Below, piece after piece: positions 1-18,007 of a stretch of DNA of 64,000 bases. The stretch comes from Ampullaceana balthica (lineage: Eukaryota > Mollusca > Gastropoda > Lymnaeidae). The notes below the pieces were generated by a model that worked only from the letters and a program-made list of their open reading frames with translations, was not told where the DNA came from and did not search any database. The stretch's first letter is position 1. The number at the start of each line of letters is the position of its first letter. A program made the translations under genes and the position numbers. The stretch covers positions 553,335 to 617,334 of the forward strand of contig CALYLW010000321.1 in NCBI GenBank assembly GCA_944989445.1, written 5' to 3'.

Positions 1-485
1 TCGCAAGCTTGTCCAACTTCTTCAAGGACACTAAAAATCAACGTAATCACTAACTCACTGCTTTATTCAAGGAAAAAACCATTTGTAAACACTAATCTTG
101 CAGCAAATGAGAGATTTAACGATGATTGGCTGTTATTTTTAGTACTTCTTCAAGTGATATCCCAAAAACCTAGAATTCGGTAACTCGTTATATAGTAATT
201 AAATCTATTACCTAAAATTCGGTAACTCGACCTGGTAGGGTTAAGATATTATTGTTAATAATGTAAGACATTATACTGACTATAATACAATGTCTGTCTG
301 ATGCAAAAACATTTGGTTTTAGATTGTTTAAAAAAAACAAGTTTTCTTAATTGTATGCACGCATTTAATGCTTATTTTATAAGCTAAAATGAACAAGCAA
401 AAGTTATTAATCACTCTAAAAGACTATTATTTTTACAATAGATAAGTTATTTTTCAGCCAACCTACATTTTTACTTAACAATTAG

Positions 486-3304
486 GTACTTGCCACCTGA
501 ATGTTTTGTGGTTGGTAAAACACCACCCAAGATTTCTTCCAAAGTTGACGTTTGGTCAGTGGGCGTCATCTTTTACCAGTGTTTATATGGTAAAAAGGTA
601 AGTGCTACTAATACCTTAATATGTAAAGATAATATTCAAATTTAATTTCTAAATGGTATGCTGTATTTGTTGTAAGGAATGTGGAAAACTGTTTGTACTG
701 ATAAGTGGATTAGGGGTTGTTGATTTAGATGTTGCATAATTGTGTCTATTTCCCTTTGGGGAGAGAAGTGTACATATGTGTAGAAGTTTTGAAGTAATTA
801 TTCTTATTTTATTTCATGCAGGTCTTAATTTAACGTCAGCCTCTTTACTTACTTAGTTTGTCACCTGAAAGTGTGAAATGTTTGTTTGCTAAATAAAAGA
901 ATCCTTTTAAACAATTATATCTTTACAAACGAATTATTGTTATTTTTAAAAGTGTGTGCAGAATTTACACTGCTGGGGGAATTAAAAGATGATTAACTTT
1001 ATTTTAAAACCATCTTTAGGCTATTGGGATTAATAGTTTTCTAACATTTTGTCTTTTTACATTTTCAAAGCCTTTTGGGCACAATCTGTCTCAAGCGGCA
1101 ATTTTAGAAGAAAATACTATATTAAAAGCCACAGAAGTTGAATTTGCTTCTAAACCCCCAGTTACTCAGGAGGCAAAGGTAAACCTATTTCATGAAAATT
1201 AATATTACACTTAAAATAGCATTGATTAAAAGAAAACATAATTTTTTTAAAATGAAAATGGTGGTGATTTTACAATTTTATGTCACTATTAAATAAAGAT
1301 AATTACAGTGGAACCTCAGTTTACGTCCTTAATCCATTTAAGACCCTTGAACGTAAACAAAACGTTTATTTTCTATAAGAAATAGAGGGAAAATGATTAA
1401 TCCGTTCCCAAGGAAAAAAAAATCATATTGTTATTTACATATTATACATTTATTGACGTGGTTGTATAAAATAATTTAAACACTGCTTAATACTAAAATA
1501 CATTGTAAAAAGAACTTAAACTAAATTTGGTCTGTGTTCTTGTTATCCATATTAAAAGCAATTTTTCAACAGGCTCTAATGTACCTGATCTTTGTTTTGT
1601 AATCGATTTCACCCCCTCCGCGACATTTGCCCATTTAATAAAGTCTTTGTTTATCACAATCAAAGAAATCATTGACTTCCCCCTTTTGCTATCCTGCAAC
1701 TAAGTCCCAGACACGCACTCACAATTTCATCCTTTAAAACAATATATATTTTTGTTCAACTCCTTGGTGATCCTAACCATATTTTTTAGTTGCTTAGATC
1801 CTCTCATTAACTTTTCTTAGAATTCATGTTATGTGAATTTACTCATAATAATTTATTTATTGGGTAAGTTGTTAACTGTATGATGGCAACTTCCGTAATA
1901 ACACACTTGAGAAACGCGCGGTGTCATTCCTACAAGTTATGTATGCATGACATCACACAGGGGGGTGGGGGTCCACACATTTTCTAATGGGGGAAGGGGG
2001 TGTTTTAGAAACGTGACGTCACATTAAAACGCGCAACTTTAAATAAAAGTTCCACTTAAATACTTTATTACTTACAATTTATTTAATAACATGTTATGCT
2101 TCATGCATGTTATGATATTAGAGTGTAGCCTGACATTAAATACAAACTTAAATGACAATAGTGATTTGAAAACCTGCTCATTTTTAAATAAGAAATACAG
2201 CTTTTTTTTGAGTGGAGGGGCAAAACTTTGTAAATCATATTTGATGATTAGGGGGTTTGGGGCTGACTTTTTGTGACGAGGGTGGGAAATCTGCCAAAAT
2301 CGGTGACGTCATTAATGGATGACTCCACACAAGTTCTAGCACGCGGGTTGTGTTCCAGGTCGTAAACCAAACAAAGGTTGTATACCAAGCAAATTAGTTC
2401 TCGTCAAACAGGTCGTATACCAAGTTGGACTTAAACCAAAGCAGACGTAAACCAAGGTTCCACTTTAAATATAAATTAGTGTGACAAATAATTTATTATC
2501 TTAAATAAATTACACATGATCTTCTTGTGATGCATGTATGATAACGTTCCAATTTGATTGACAATTTTAATTCTTGTAATAAAATTGAAATGCAATCAAT
2601 CAGTCATTCAAGTTTTTAAAACTAAATTGGTATTTGACATTGTAAGTAACTCTTGATCTAATAATTCTTTTTAATATTGTCTTATGATGCTTACAAAAAT
2701 ATGACCATCACTTAGGAGCTGCTGTAGAGTTTGAGCTATTGAGCTAAATGTTCAGTTCAGGAAGTTCAGTTATAGTTCATCAAATGAATGTATAATTTCT
2801 TAAAATTTACTTTGCAGAATTTTATCAGACGATGTTTGCAATATAAAAAAGAAATGAGACCAGATGTATTGCAACTAGCTGCTGATGATTACCTCAAGCC
2901 TGCACAGCTTAAATCTAAGTAAACAATTTTTAAAAAAATATTTTGGGTGATTAATCAGTGTTTTTATTTTCATTTAGTGAAACATTAATATTTCATATTG
3001 GAGCACATACATATTGCTAAGTATGTAAAAAGTTATTTACATCACATTAAAATTAATTCACTACTTGGTGTCATCTGTGACATATAACATTTCTTTTTAC
3101 CAAAAAATTCATTATGATGTCCTTTTATTTTACAGAAATATGACAGAAGGAAGTGTGTACTCTAATCAGGGTTCTCTCCCAGTCAACACAGTTGGTAGTG
3201 GTTCTAATGTTGCAGTGGTGACTCCTAATATGACTTCAGCTACTACTAATTCTCACAGCGCCTCTCAGAATCCTTCTTTCAGCTTTGCAGACAAGTTCTC
3301 CTAG
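486..3304 (+). CDS. TLK: Tousled-like serine/threonine kinase, C-terminal exons (5' partial)
   Basis: Four exons with GT-AG introns read in phase: 486-597, 1071-1178, 2818-2918 and 3136-3304 (stop TAG 3302-3304). The product is the end of a Tousled-like kinase, a nuclear serine/threonine kinase that phosphorylates the histone chaperone ASF1 in chromatin assembly. The first exon opens in the activation segment with [11 protein letters not shown], followed by the subdomain IX motif [15 protein letters not shown]. The second starts [20 protein letters not shown], which is characteristic of TLK. The third holds the subdomain XI arginine ([14 protein letters not shown]). The last codes a Ser/Thr/Asn-rich tail ending SFADKFS. 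Reading through the donor at 2919 would stop at TAA 2920, so the final exon depends on splicing and a shorter isoform is possible. The N-terminal coiled coils and catalytic loop lie upstream of the window. Family assignment is firm; TLK1 versus TLK2 cannot be decided. Confidence 0.93.
1306..2465. mobile_element. Non-autonomous TA-flanked DNA transposon (pogo/mariner-like) in a TLK intron
   Basis: The left end begins CAGTGGAACCTCAGTTTACG after a TA. The right end is the inverse, ending GTAAACCAAGGTTCCACTT before a TA. TA duplications with CAG-starting inverted repeats fit the Tc1/mariner-pogo group. No transposase frame survives. It lies in the intron between TLK exons 1071-1178 and 2818-2918 and contains a second element near its right end. 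Confidence 0.7.
1945..2330 (-). repeat. GTCCATAA-type repeat copy nested in the intronic transposon
   Basis: The segment carries GTGACGTCACATTAAAACGC, a G-rich tract and a terminal GTGACGTCATTAATGGATGA. These landmarks recur at 18008, 29971, 49785/54375 and 57165. Here it is degenerate and lies inside the TA-flanked element, so it is the younger of the two. Confidence 0.55.
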
Positions 3305-6300
3305 TCATTATTGTTTGATTTTTTTTAAGGTTATCTTTTTTAAAATTGGAAAACTTAAGAGCAGTTTGGTGCTGAAGGACACTATTTCTACAAAAACACA
3401 AGTTTTCTGGAAAGCAAGAAGAAGGTGATGCTGTCTGTGACAGTATGTGACACTGAAACAAAAATGTTGGACCATAACATGTTCTTGTATTTGTTGACAC
3501 TCTTGTGCAGGACTATAAACATTCATAAACATCAGGTTACTGTCTAAAAATGTAAGTGATCAGACTAAGTCAATTTCCTTTGAGAAATTGTGGGCATTTA
3601 TTGTATTTGATTGTTGCTGGAAGTCATGGAATTAGGTTTTTTCCCCTATCATGTTAAAATCTCTTTTTGAGATGGTCAGCTTACAGGAAGTTCTTCAAGT
3701 ATCTTCATAAATTCTGTGCACGTTTACTAAAGCAGGTATTAACTGCAAAGAAAATTTTGCTCATTTATGTACCTGACTGGGCAACAAAGACTGCTATACC
3801 AATTCTATGGATAGAGAAATCAAGTACAAAGGATTGAATAATTGTTTACATTTAGTATTTTGTTTTTTACTTTTTTTAAAGTTGTTGTGATCACTTTAAC
3901 TAAAAGTGAAACTATTCTCAAGTGTATGGGTTGCAAAACTGTAAAGGAAATGTACAGACAAATTTGAATTGCTTATGAGTTGCCATATTGGTACTGCTTG
4001 AAGCTTGTAGTTCACATTGACTTTTAATTATTGCTGTATTAGGAACGTTTCTATTTTTTAAAATTTGTTATCGATACATTTATATTAGATGACAAAATTT
4101 TCAAGTAGTCAAAATAGACATTTGGCAAATATTCAATTTTAACTTTACACAATTATTTGTTGCAGTTCTAATATATATATTAACATTATCATTTATATTT
4201 TGCTATCACTGCTACAAAAAATGTATAATTTCAAGTTTTTATAAAGTTTTCTTAAGTAATCACAACAACCAGGCTTTATTTTATTATTTCAAAGAAACAT
4301 AATTATCTGGTACCCAGCTTAAAATTCGTGGGTTTTTTTTTAAGGAATTCCTTTTTAAGAGATATACATTTTTAAAAACTACAATTATTTACTTTCAGAA
4401 TAAGAGCAAAGTGTGAGTGTGTTTGAATCTTCAAGTTTCTTTCATTGTGTAGTCCCCTTTTTTTTTCAGTGAGCAAAGTCCTAAATCCTTTTTTTTTATA
4501 AAGTGAAAGAACAATACTTTTTATTATATGTGTAAGATATCCTCTCAATTGAAATTTGAGTATGAAATAATTTTTTACGTTATTTGTGCACAAAGCTATA
4601 AAAAAAACTGTCATTACTTACACAATAACAATGGACAAGAAAGCTTCACCTGAAAAAAAAATAACCTGTGGAGAGCATTGATTATACTTCACAGTTAACT
4701 TTTAAAAGAAACATTTCACAGTTGCAAACTTTTTTTTTCAAATCCTTTCCATTTTTTTACAATTTTAATAGCCATAGAAATTGGCTTTTATATTTGTGAC
4801 TGTGAAGTTACAATTGTGTTTTTAAGCAATATTTAATAGTCAGTCTCAGCTGATAAAATAGATTTGTGTTTATTTATTAGTGCTTTTTTTTTCTTTATTA
4901 ATTTAAACTGATAAGTAAAATTTTACATTCTTTGACATGACAATGTGAATAATATTAACAGTAATTGAAAGAGGTGGTCTGAAGAAGTGCTGGGAGTAGT
5001 AGAATTATTTTTTTTTACAAAACTTATTTCTGTTGATAAAGCAATGCAATTTAAACTGTGTAATCTACTGAAGAAACCAAGGGAGGTACTATTTTGTGAA
5101 TATGATTTTAAAAGTGCAGGTTTCAATGACACTTTTTTAGGTTCTTTTTATCTATACTAATATTTATGAGTATTTATTTGAGAATGTGTTAGTGTTAGCT
5201 TATTATCTATAATATAATGTTCAAACCAAGCAAGGTCTTGTGTATTAGTCACATTAAATCAAAGTTTCCATTTGAGATGTAAAGTCCACATTGACATTGT
5301 TTTCCTAGCAGTATTTTTTTGTTATGAATTGATTGTAATTTTAAGTATAACGCACTTGTTGATGGTATGATTGATTTCAATTTATTGCCAATTTCTGGGT
5401 GTTTGATCATTTGCTTTCATCATTTGTGAAAGGAGCAATAGACAATGCTTTTGATGATAATGTGAATTCTATTAGCCTATGATTCATCTACTTGTGTGTG
5501 TGTTGAGAGTATATCTGAGAGAGCAAAAGGTTTAACTGCTGTATCTGAAGTACCTTGAAAAGTTTCAGCTGTCAGATCAAATAAGCCAATCAATGTGTAC
5601 CTTGTTGATCTTGAAGTGTTTGTGGTTGTCTGCAGGTACTGGCATAGCTCATCTTTGTTTTTTTTAAGGCTTGTTGAAAAGCTTAATGTTATTAACAAAA
5701 GTTTGATAAATATCATGTAAGTTAGTGCTAAAATAACTTATAACATTGTTGCTCTTGAATTGAAGGGGTAATGGGAGCAATCAAGACTGTAAATAATGCA
5801 ATCCTGTCTGGCATGAGGTAATTAGCAGTTTTGAAATCAGTTAATGAGCGCACCTTGTACAGAGAATCTCTGCTATTCTACTTCTTGCTGCATCCCAAAA
5901 TTTCATCCCTCTTTGTCACTATTGAAGCAATTTTCTTTTTTCCCTCCACATTTCTCAGTCTGTAATGTGTTCACTGCCAGCTTCTGTTCTTCACTTCATG
6001 CTGCTGTTACCATCTTGTTTTTGTTTTTTGACAAATAATTTTTAATTGCTACAGAAAGTGACTTTACTTGACCAGTTTGTGGCTCTGTGGGGGTATTTTA
6101 AATGTGGAACTCCATTCCCATTTATTTAATCGCATATGCTTCCTCAGAGTTCACCCATCATTTTTTTCTGTAACAAGTTAGCAAGTGCTAAAAGTAATAT
6201 TTCACACACAGATGTACCGGTACTTGTTAATTGTTGCATTTATTGGTCATGACTGCATATTCCAATAACATTTACCTCATTAACAAAGCTACTAAACTGA

Positions 6301-9133
6301 AGTGTTCAATAATTACTAGTTTAATAAGAGCTCGTTTGAAATTTAATTAAGTACTGTTAAAAAATGAATATAAAGCTTACGAATCATTTGATGCTAAAAC
6401 TAAATCATTGTTGGTTTGAGGTATATTGACATAAAGATCTATTGGATAAAACAGTTTAAACAAATCCTAAAATAGGCATAAAAGAAATGAGTAAAGATAA
6501 TGAAGATATAAGTAAATGAATGGTGACACTTACCAATCAAAGCTCAATGATTTGGTGAAAAGTTGTTATATTTTAGGTGTTTTTTTCTGAGAAACTATTT
6601 ATGTTTTTTAAAAAGTAAACCTTGACCGTTCTACTGCTACATGTAATATTCAACCTGAATTGCTTAAGACTTTTTGGTGATACACTTTTAGATTTAATGT
6701 CATTAAGTATCTTATAATAAAATAAGATACAAATTATTTAAAAACTGGTGTTCAATAACTTTCATCTTGAATGATTAGATTTGATTTTGAAATGAAATCT
6801 TTTAAAGTTCCTAGATAAACTAAATTGGTTTAGTGTTGATGCTGTATTTGTGCTGACAGAGTTTGAAATTACATTAATGGATAGATATCCCCTGTTACAT
6901 CAAAAGGTTGTGGATTTTATGTTTAACCTGTATCAGACAGGACCCTTCACTATTCTACTAAATACAGAATTTTAAATAAAATAATTTTTTACATGTGCTG
7001 ATTCTTTATAAACTGATCATTATGATTCTATGTTCCCAAATTACAATAAAAGATTTTGTAAAGGCTTTTTTTTTAAAAATTAATTTTAAATAACTGACTC
7101 TAAAATAGTTGTTGAGCATCTGTTTCTACGACATATGGCAATATTTACAAAACTGGCACTTTATAGACATAAAGCGTTAGGCTGTAAATAATTCCCCACA
7201 GCTTACTGATAATGAATATGCAATTTTGACACTCACCCTGCTGTCTTGTTAGTAATTATTTTATTATTCAGTTCATCGTCTATATCAATATCAGAGATTG
7301 TCTGAACAATTAAATAACATACCAGATTTTCAATAAGAGTAATCTGCATAGTAGTTTAACAAAACATTGCAACAACACGCATGTGTGTGATACTTTGCAA
7401 GACTTGGATGATTTTTACATTGTCATGTAAACAAAATTTAAACTAAGAATTTCTCTCTCTGTTCAGAAAGGAAGTTTAGAAAAAAAATATTTTGAGTTTT
7501 CATGAAGAAAAAAAAATCAATTCTGACAGATATAAGAAATGAAATCTGTTTGGCACACATTGAATGGACAGTGTAACCAGCAAATCAAATCCTGATTGAC
7601 AGTTTGGAGTTGTTGTTTAAATTAGCAGGCTTGTTTGTGCATAAAATGAAATCTGTTTGGTTTAATATCAAATCTAATCTCAATATCTTTTTTAAAAACT
7701 AAAAGATGGTTTAGAATTTTCTTGTACTTTTGATTGTCTTTCTCTGTGCATGTCCGATAGTTTTCAATTTGTTTACTTCTGCTTGACTGTTATCATTCTG
7801 GTACATTGCTGATTTTTAAAATGCCTCATGACAGCATTTCGAAATTGATATCCAGTACTTGTATAAATAATAAACTGTGAATATGTAAAGTTTATTACAA
7901 AAATATGATTAAATGTGGAAGCTAATAACCTAGTATTTGACAGATAAGGTGACAATTGTGACACAAGCCCTTTTAAGACAAGCCTGAAAAATTATGTTTA
8001 AGATAAATGTTTCATTCTATCCAGTGCATGTTTCTTTTGTTTTTTTTTAAAATATAACAATACATGTAGTTTGAATTAAATAATGGTATAAAATAAACTG
8101 CCACAACTAAATTATTGAAGTGCTGCAAGTTTGTTGTATTGTTAGTACCATACCGATCAGATGGAGGTTCTTTTCTCAACAATGGTCTGTATTATGAAAA
8201 CATTCCATCAGAAAACCAAGTTAAGCTTTAAGGGATCTGTGAAAAAATGCTTTTCTTTTGTGAGAATATCAGCTGATGGTACAAGCTCACAGTCTTAAAA
8301 GTTGTTATGAATATTTTTGCTTAGAAAATTAATGTAGCCTGAATACTAAGGCCAGTTTGTGATAGAGGTTATCGTTATTTTTGTTATGAAAAGGGGCAAT
8401 TTTAAGCTTTCATTTCAGTAGAAGAGGTTTTGTTATGTCCTTTCTGCTCACAGCTTCAAAGGAGGATCAAACTTTAGGACTTTTTTTTAAAATTACATCT
8501 ATTTTTTTAACATTAGCACTTTTGTATACACTGGGCTGACTTAGTGTGAATGGATAATGTACAGAAAACAAAGAAAATCCTCTTTGTTGTGAGAACTGAC
8601 TGTAAGCATGAGTTTTGTTTGTGCATGAGACTTGCTCCAGCACCGACACCATGCACTTGTTGGCTTACATTGCATGCAGTAAGTGAACTTGGCAAGCTTC
8701 ATGATAACATCCTATGTGGATTTTGACATGGCTTTTTGGGATGTTTGTCTTTGGCTGAAAATTGTATGTGGTGTGAGGAATGTATTTGTACTTTGTCCAC
8801 ATACTATGACGATATTATTATGCATTATTGTATAGTCCAATAAATGAATTGTCTTGTTAATGAGAACTGACATTTTGTTCCTTATTAAATGAAAATATTG
8901 TTGTCTTTGCTGCCACCTTTAATTTTCAGACATACTGTAAACACCACCACAACAGCCACCATTATCAGCTTAAGTAATTTGTAGGTCTGAATAAGTGCAT
9001 TATTCTAATGAACTCAGAAAGTGAATCATTTTGAATATCTCGTTATATTTTGTGGTATTAAAGGGATAAATTTATTAAAGGTGTTCCACAATTTGGGACT
9101 ATTTCAACCTTCACATTTTTAGCCTGACATCCT
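3305..9133 (+). other. TLK 3' untranslated and intergenic region
   Basis: No coding exon is recognised in this AT-rich stretch between the convergent TLK and alpha-tubulin genes. All open frames are short and lack family signatures. Several AATAAA hexamers occur, for example at 7045-7050 and 8839-8844. How much of it is TLK 3' UTR cannot be read from sequence alone. Confidence 0.6.
8839..8844 (+). terminator. Candidate polyadenylation signal for TLK
   Basis: This is an AATAAA hexamer about 5.5 kb after the TLK stop, with a T/G-rich stretch following within 30 bases. Earlier AATAAA hexamers (such as 7045-7050) are equally possible, so this one is tentative. Confidence 0.3.
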
Positions 9134-9139
9134 TTTATT
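9134..9139 (-). terminator. Candidate polyadenylation signal for alpha-tubulin
   Basis: On the minus strand this reads AATAAA about 100 bases beyond the tubulin stop codon. A second AATAAA lies at 9071-9076. Either would give a compact 3' UTR, which is usual for tubulin genes. Confidence 0.5.
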
Positions 9140-9238
9140 AAATTGAACTGCTATAATGGTATCTACAGAATTTTTTTGATCCTGTCAATGGTTTAACATA
9201 CATAACAAGGACTTTATCAGTCATCTCGAATACTTTAA

Positions 9239-13972
<4,734 letters not shown>

Positions 13973-14372
13973 CTGGCAGCACAAGTAGCACGGGGCGGGG
14001 GGGGGCGGGGAGGAGGAACCAAAGAAGAAACAAATCAGCTTTTTAACTAAGCTAACAGAAAATTATTTTAATTGTAGGTCATGGCATGCTCATTATGATC
14101 ACCCGAAAGCCACGGCAAAATATATACACATGAAATAAGTGAAGGAATGTGAGTAATGTGAGTAAAAAGTGAATCGCAATTATTCGTGTATTAAATTCGA
14201 CGCTGAAAGTTTCAAGCATTCTAACTACACGGCAATGAATTATGATGGCATCATGGTAACTTGACTTTCTCAATCGCCCAGGTAAGTTCACCTGCAAGTT
14301 ACACGCACGCGAGGATTTCAGCACACCTCATGACTGTGACTCACGCGTTTTATTTCGGCAGAAAAGTAAAGT

Positions 14373-14566
14373 AGTGCACTTAGCTGGGAGGTTAGTAAAC
14401 AAAGTGGCTCAGTTGTTGTCAAGAAACATGATAACTCAATCGTAATAACTATATGCCCTTCTTTGTTTGAATTCTCGGGTTAAGGGCCCAACAATTTCCG
14501 TTAAATGGTTGTTTTATTTCTCCCCATGATTGTTTAAACCCTAAGTTTGCATTATTTGCGATTCTC
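14373..14566. other. Unassigned DNA upstream of the tubulin exons
   Basis: No exon, ATG-GT junction or promoter motif could be supported here. The region separates the first located tubulin exon and its flank from LINE copies. Confidence 0.4.
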
Positions 14567-14910
14567 TTATCTTATCGGTTACAGACGCTCCTTCTATACA
14601 GAAGATTATTGCGTCCTACGCTTATCTATGGTTTATGTTTAGTCCTGCATTTTTATTAGAGATTTAAATGTTGATAAAGTGTTGGTTTTCCTGGTTTCTT
14701 CAGGCAACCCATTCCACGCCCGAATTCCGGACGGGAAGAACGAACATTTGTATGTGTTTGTTCTTGCATACGGAATAAAAAAGGTGTTTTTATCCTTATG
14801 TCTATCTGAGGGTTGTATTAAGTTATCTTTGTGTTGTATTTCTAAATTAGAATTAATTGCTTTATGTATGATTACTACTTTGCTTTTGGTTCTTCTATCC
14901 TCTAGTGTCT
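14567..14910 (-). mobile_element. LINE-A 3' end fragment
   Basis: This is a 5'-truncated copy of the same non-LTR retrotransposon that is best preserved at 52125-53812, in minus orientation. It includes the (GATAA)n-type tail, the CGTCCTACGC block of the 3' UTR and the coding end of the pol ORF. It sits directly against a second copy of the same 3' end. Confidence 0.85.
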
Positions 14911-15797
14911 TATCTTATCTTATCTGTTTACAGACGCTCCTTCTATACAGAAGATTATTGCGTCCTACGCTTATCTATGGTTTGTGTTTAGTCCTGCATT
15001 TTTATTAGAGATTTAAATGTTGATAAAGTGTTGGTTTTCCTGGATTCTTCAGGCAACCCATTCCACGCCCGAATTCCGGACGGGAAGAAGGAAAACTTGT
15101 ATGTGTTTGTTCTTGCATACGGAATAAGAAAGGTGTTTTTATCCTTATGTCTATCTGAGGGTTGTATTAAGTTATCTTTGTGTTGTATTTCTAAATTAGA
15201 ATTAATTGCTTTATGTATGATTACTACTTTGCTCTTGGTTCTTCTATCCTCTAGTGTTTCAAGGTTTAATGATTTAACTAATGGTGTTACTCTTGTCAGT
15301 TTCGAATATTCTCCAGTAATGAATCTGGCAGCTCTTTTTTGAATTTGTTCTAGTTTATCAATGTTTTCTTTGGTGGATGGGTCCCATACAGAAGATGCAT
15401 ATTCTAGTGCAGGTCTCACCAAAGTGAGGTAGCATTTTAGTTTTATATCTCTATTACATTTGTTAAAGTTCCTTTTTATAAAGCCTAAGGTTTTGTTTGA
15501 TTTTTTAATAACTTCATTGACATGGGGATTCCATGATAGTTTCTCATTTATTAAGACTCCTAAGTATTTTGCATCTTTAGTTTGGGTCAGTTCTTTTCCA
15601 TGAATGTAATATTTTGAATTTATTTGTTTCTTTTTCTTTGTTACTCTTAACAGTTGACACTTTTCTGGGTGGAAAGACATACTCCAGTTAGTTTCCCATT
15701 TTATCAATTCATCTAAGTCTTTTTGTAAAATTTTGCTGTCTTGTTCTGATTTAATTGTTCTATAGATTATACAATCATCAGCAAATAACCTAACTTT
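14911..15797 (-). mobile_element. LINE-A copy with the reverse-transcriptase C-terminal half
   Basis: A frame at 14988-15863 reads from the polymerase motif RLFADDCIIYR to the natural end of the pol protein, ending FKSLIKMQD, with no internal stop. It matches the second half of the 508-codon ORF at 52209 almost residue for residue. The LINE match begins at about 15797; the first ~20 residues of the frame are flanking DNA. This is a 5'-truncated insertion and is not functional by itself. High similarity to the other copies suggests fairly recent activity. Confidence 0.9.
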
Positions 15798-15983
15798 CGT
15801 TATCAATTCTATACAATCTTCATATGCTGCAAAGTGATCATCGTTAGGCTTCAGTTCACACAATTGCTAGCATGTTGGTGTTAGCTTAATGTTTTTTCAA
15901 ACTTGTTTTAATGATGTAATAGGGAGGCTTGTGGGGATGTATTTAATAGTCAAATATTGTTGAGAATGCTCAGTAGATCATAG
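15798..15983. repeat. LINE flank and left edge of the ~20-bp tandem repeat
   Basis: The end of this stretch carries CTCAGTAGATCATAG, which resembles units of the tandem repeat that resumes at 19055. The hAT-like element 15984-19049 therefore seems to have inserted into that repeat. Confidence 0.45.
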
Positions 15984-16464
15984 CAGTGCTGCCAGCGCTA
16001 GGTTTTTCAACCTAGATCTAGTTGTTTTTTTTGTTTTTTTTTACCTTGCCTAGGTTTATCTAGTTTTTTTTAAATTTCAAAAATAGCCATAATCTAGTGT
16101 TGTTTTTTTTTAAATAGTAAATATAAGATGGGAAAATACGAAAATAAATAAATATTTGGAATTAATATCCGAAGAAAAAAAAATCGATTTTTCAAGAATA
16201 AAAAAAAAGCAGTAGATGGCAACAGTATTTTTAGCCGATCTACCATTGATCTATGATGATTCATTATTATATTTATATCTATGGGTCCATTCCACTGAAT
16301 TCGAAAGGTAGCGCTGCTGCGGTGCCAACTGTCTGAAAAATTATCGAACAAGATAAAGCAGCTAGAATGAGCCAAACTATTCAATTTTATTAGACTTTAT
16401 GACAAATTTAAGAGCTCTACCCTTTTCTTCTGCCTGCGTTGAGATAATATTAAGTATACACGGT

Positions 16465-17620
16465 CAGAGGCGTCACTAGGGGTGGTGTCACCCGGGGCGG
16501 TAGCTCATGGTGTCACCCCTCACGAATTAACCCATAGAACTCTTTCAAGTTTTACAATGCTAAATAACGGGAACATACAGAATTTTACATTTTGGTGTCA
16601 CCCCTTGTGATGGTGTCATCCGGTGCGGTCCGCACCCCCCGAGTGCTTAGAGTAACTTGCTAATTAATTTCGTGACTGTGACTCGTAAAATAGAACACAA
16701 CAAAAGAGCGCAGATAAAGATTGATTATACATTTTAATGTTTCAAGATGGTCTACCAACGAGGTATCGCACTCTTATGTTTGCGCCTATTTTATCGTCGC
16801 TCTTTCATCGTGCACTCTTTAATGACATGTGACAACAATTTAAAGAAGAAAATGTTCCCAGCATTTGTCAGACAAGCCTTGAACATTAAACAATAGATTA
16901 TTAATTAATTGAATGACTTTTTAAAAAGAAGTTTTAAGTCTTGTCTGTCATACTTTAACATCATTCAATTATTTTTTAAAAATTTCATCTAACGTTTGAC
17001 GTGTCCAAAATTTACGTGTAATTTGGCTTACTTTTGTAACTTTCATTATGAAAGTCAATTATTATAAAATAATTATTTAGCCGGAAAAGGTATAACGTGG
17101 CCTTTTGACTCAAAAATAGTTCGATGTAAGTCGAACTCAAAGGGACCCGAAAAAAAAATTGACTTACAGAGTTTTCGATTTAGGGAAAATCCCACTGTGG
17201 AGGGAGTAAGTGTGTGTATGGGGGGGGGGCTTTCTCAGTGGTATCGGTATGTCAATGCCAAGTAGGCTTCCTTTCACTTGAAGCTCAGACATCGCCTCTC
17301 TTTCCTGTCAAGCCTTCTTGCCGGCATGGCTGTTCTCCCCTCTCTTAATATCAACATTGTCCTTGATTAATCTGCGCCTACTACGCCATTTTCCCTTACT
17401 CGAAAACTCAAAGTCGAATTTTTTTTCGGGTCCCATTGATTTCGACTTAACGAGGTCCGACAGTATTTCGTAATTTTGTTCTAGGTGAAAAAAATTTGTC
17501 ACATCTTTTTTTTTGGACAAAAATTCATACACAGTTAAATTTAGGGTCTGGGTGTCACCCCCCCTGATGGTGTCACCCGGGGCGGCCCGCCCCCTCCGCA
17601 CCCCCCTAGTGACGCCACTG
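16465..17620. mobile_element. Non-autonomous hAT element with perfect 8-bp target duplication
   Basis: TACACGGT flanks both sides exactly (16457-16464 and 17621-17628). The ends are CAGAGGCGTCACTAGGGG and its inverse CCCCTAGTGACGCCACTG. Subterminal GGTGTCACCCGGGGCGG blocks repeat near both ends. No transposase frame is present. The intact target duplication implies a relatively young insertion. Confidence 0.85.
17118..17462. repeat. Inverted repeat nested in the hAT element
   Basis: Two arms of about 60 bases (17118-17178 and 17393-17462) are imperfect inverse copies sharing AAGTCGAA and GGGACCCGAAAAAAAA. The ~210-base loop has no recognised gene. It may be the ends of a further small transposon. 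Confidence 0.55.
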
Positions 17621-17639
17621 TACACGGTATAGACCAAAG

Positions 17640-17890
17640 ATAATCTAATAAAACCCTCAGGTAGACATAGTTAAAAACACTTTTTCTATTTCGTATGCAA
17701 CAAAAACCGCATACAAATTCTTGTTCTTTCCGTCCGGAATTCGGACGTGGAATGAGTTCTGGATTAAATGAGGAAAACCAACACTCTATCAATATTTAGA
17801 AATCAAATAAAAATGCAAGACTAGACATAAACAATGGATAAACGTAGGACTCAATAATCTTCTGAATAAAAGAAGCGTCTGTAATAGATA
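17640..17890 (+). mobile_element. Old LINE-A 3' end fragment
   Basis: Plus-strand sequence resembles the last codons and 3' UTR of LINE-A: a decayed CCGTCCGGAATTCGG block, then a diverged CAATAATCTTCTGAATA segment. It is more diverged than the copies near 15 kb and 53 kb. Confidence 0.75.
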
Positions 17891-18007
17891 CGTTAAGAAC
17901 GATGCTAAGAATGCTGATAGGATTGACATTTATAAGGGAGATGACATGTGTGATGAATAAATGCAGATGATTTTATAAACAGTTATGTAGAACATACTAA
18001 TACATTA

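Noticed and set aside
14679..15342. Plus-strand frames starting MLVFLVSSGNPFHARIPDG, repeated near 50135, 50356 and (minus) 53381.
   Set aside because: They are antisense shadows of the LINE-A C-terminus and recur wherever LINE-A does.
16257..16268. Another ATG-GT junction on the minus strand that could start the tubulin gene.
   Set aside because: The donor (GTAGAT) is weak and it lies inside the hAT carcass.
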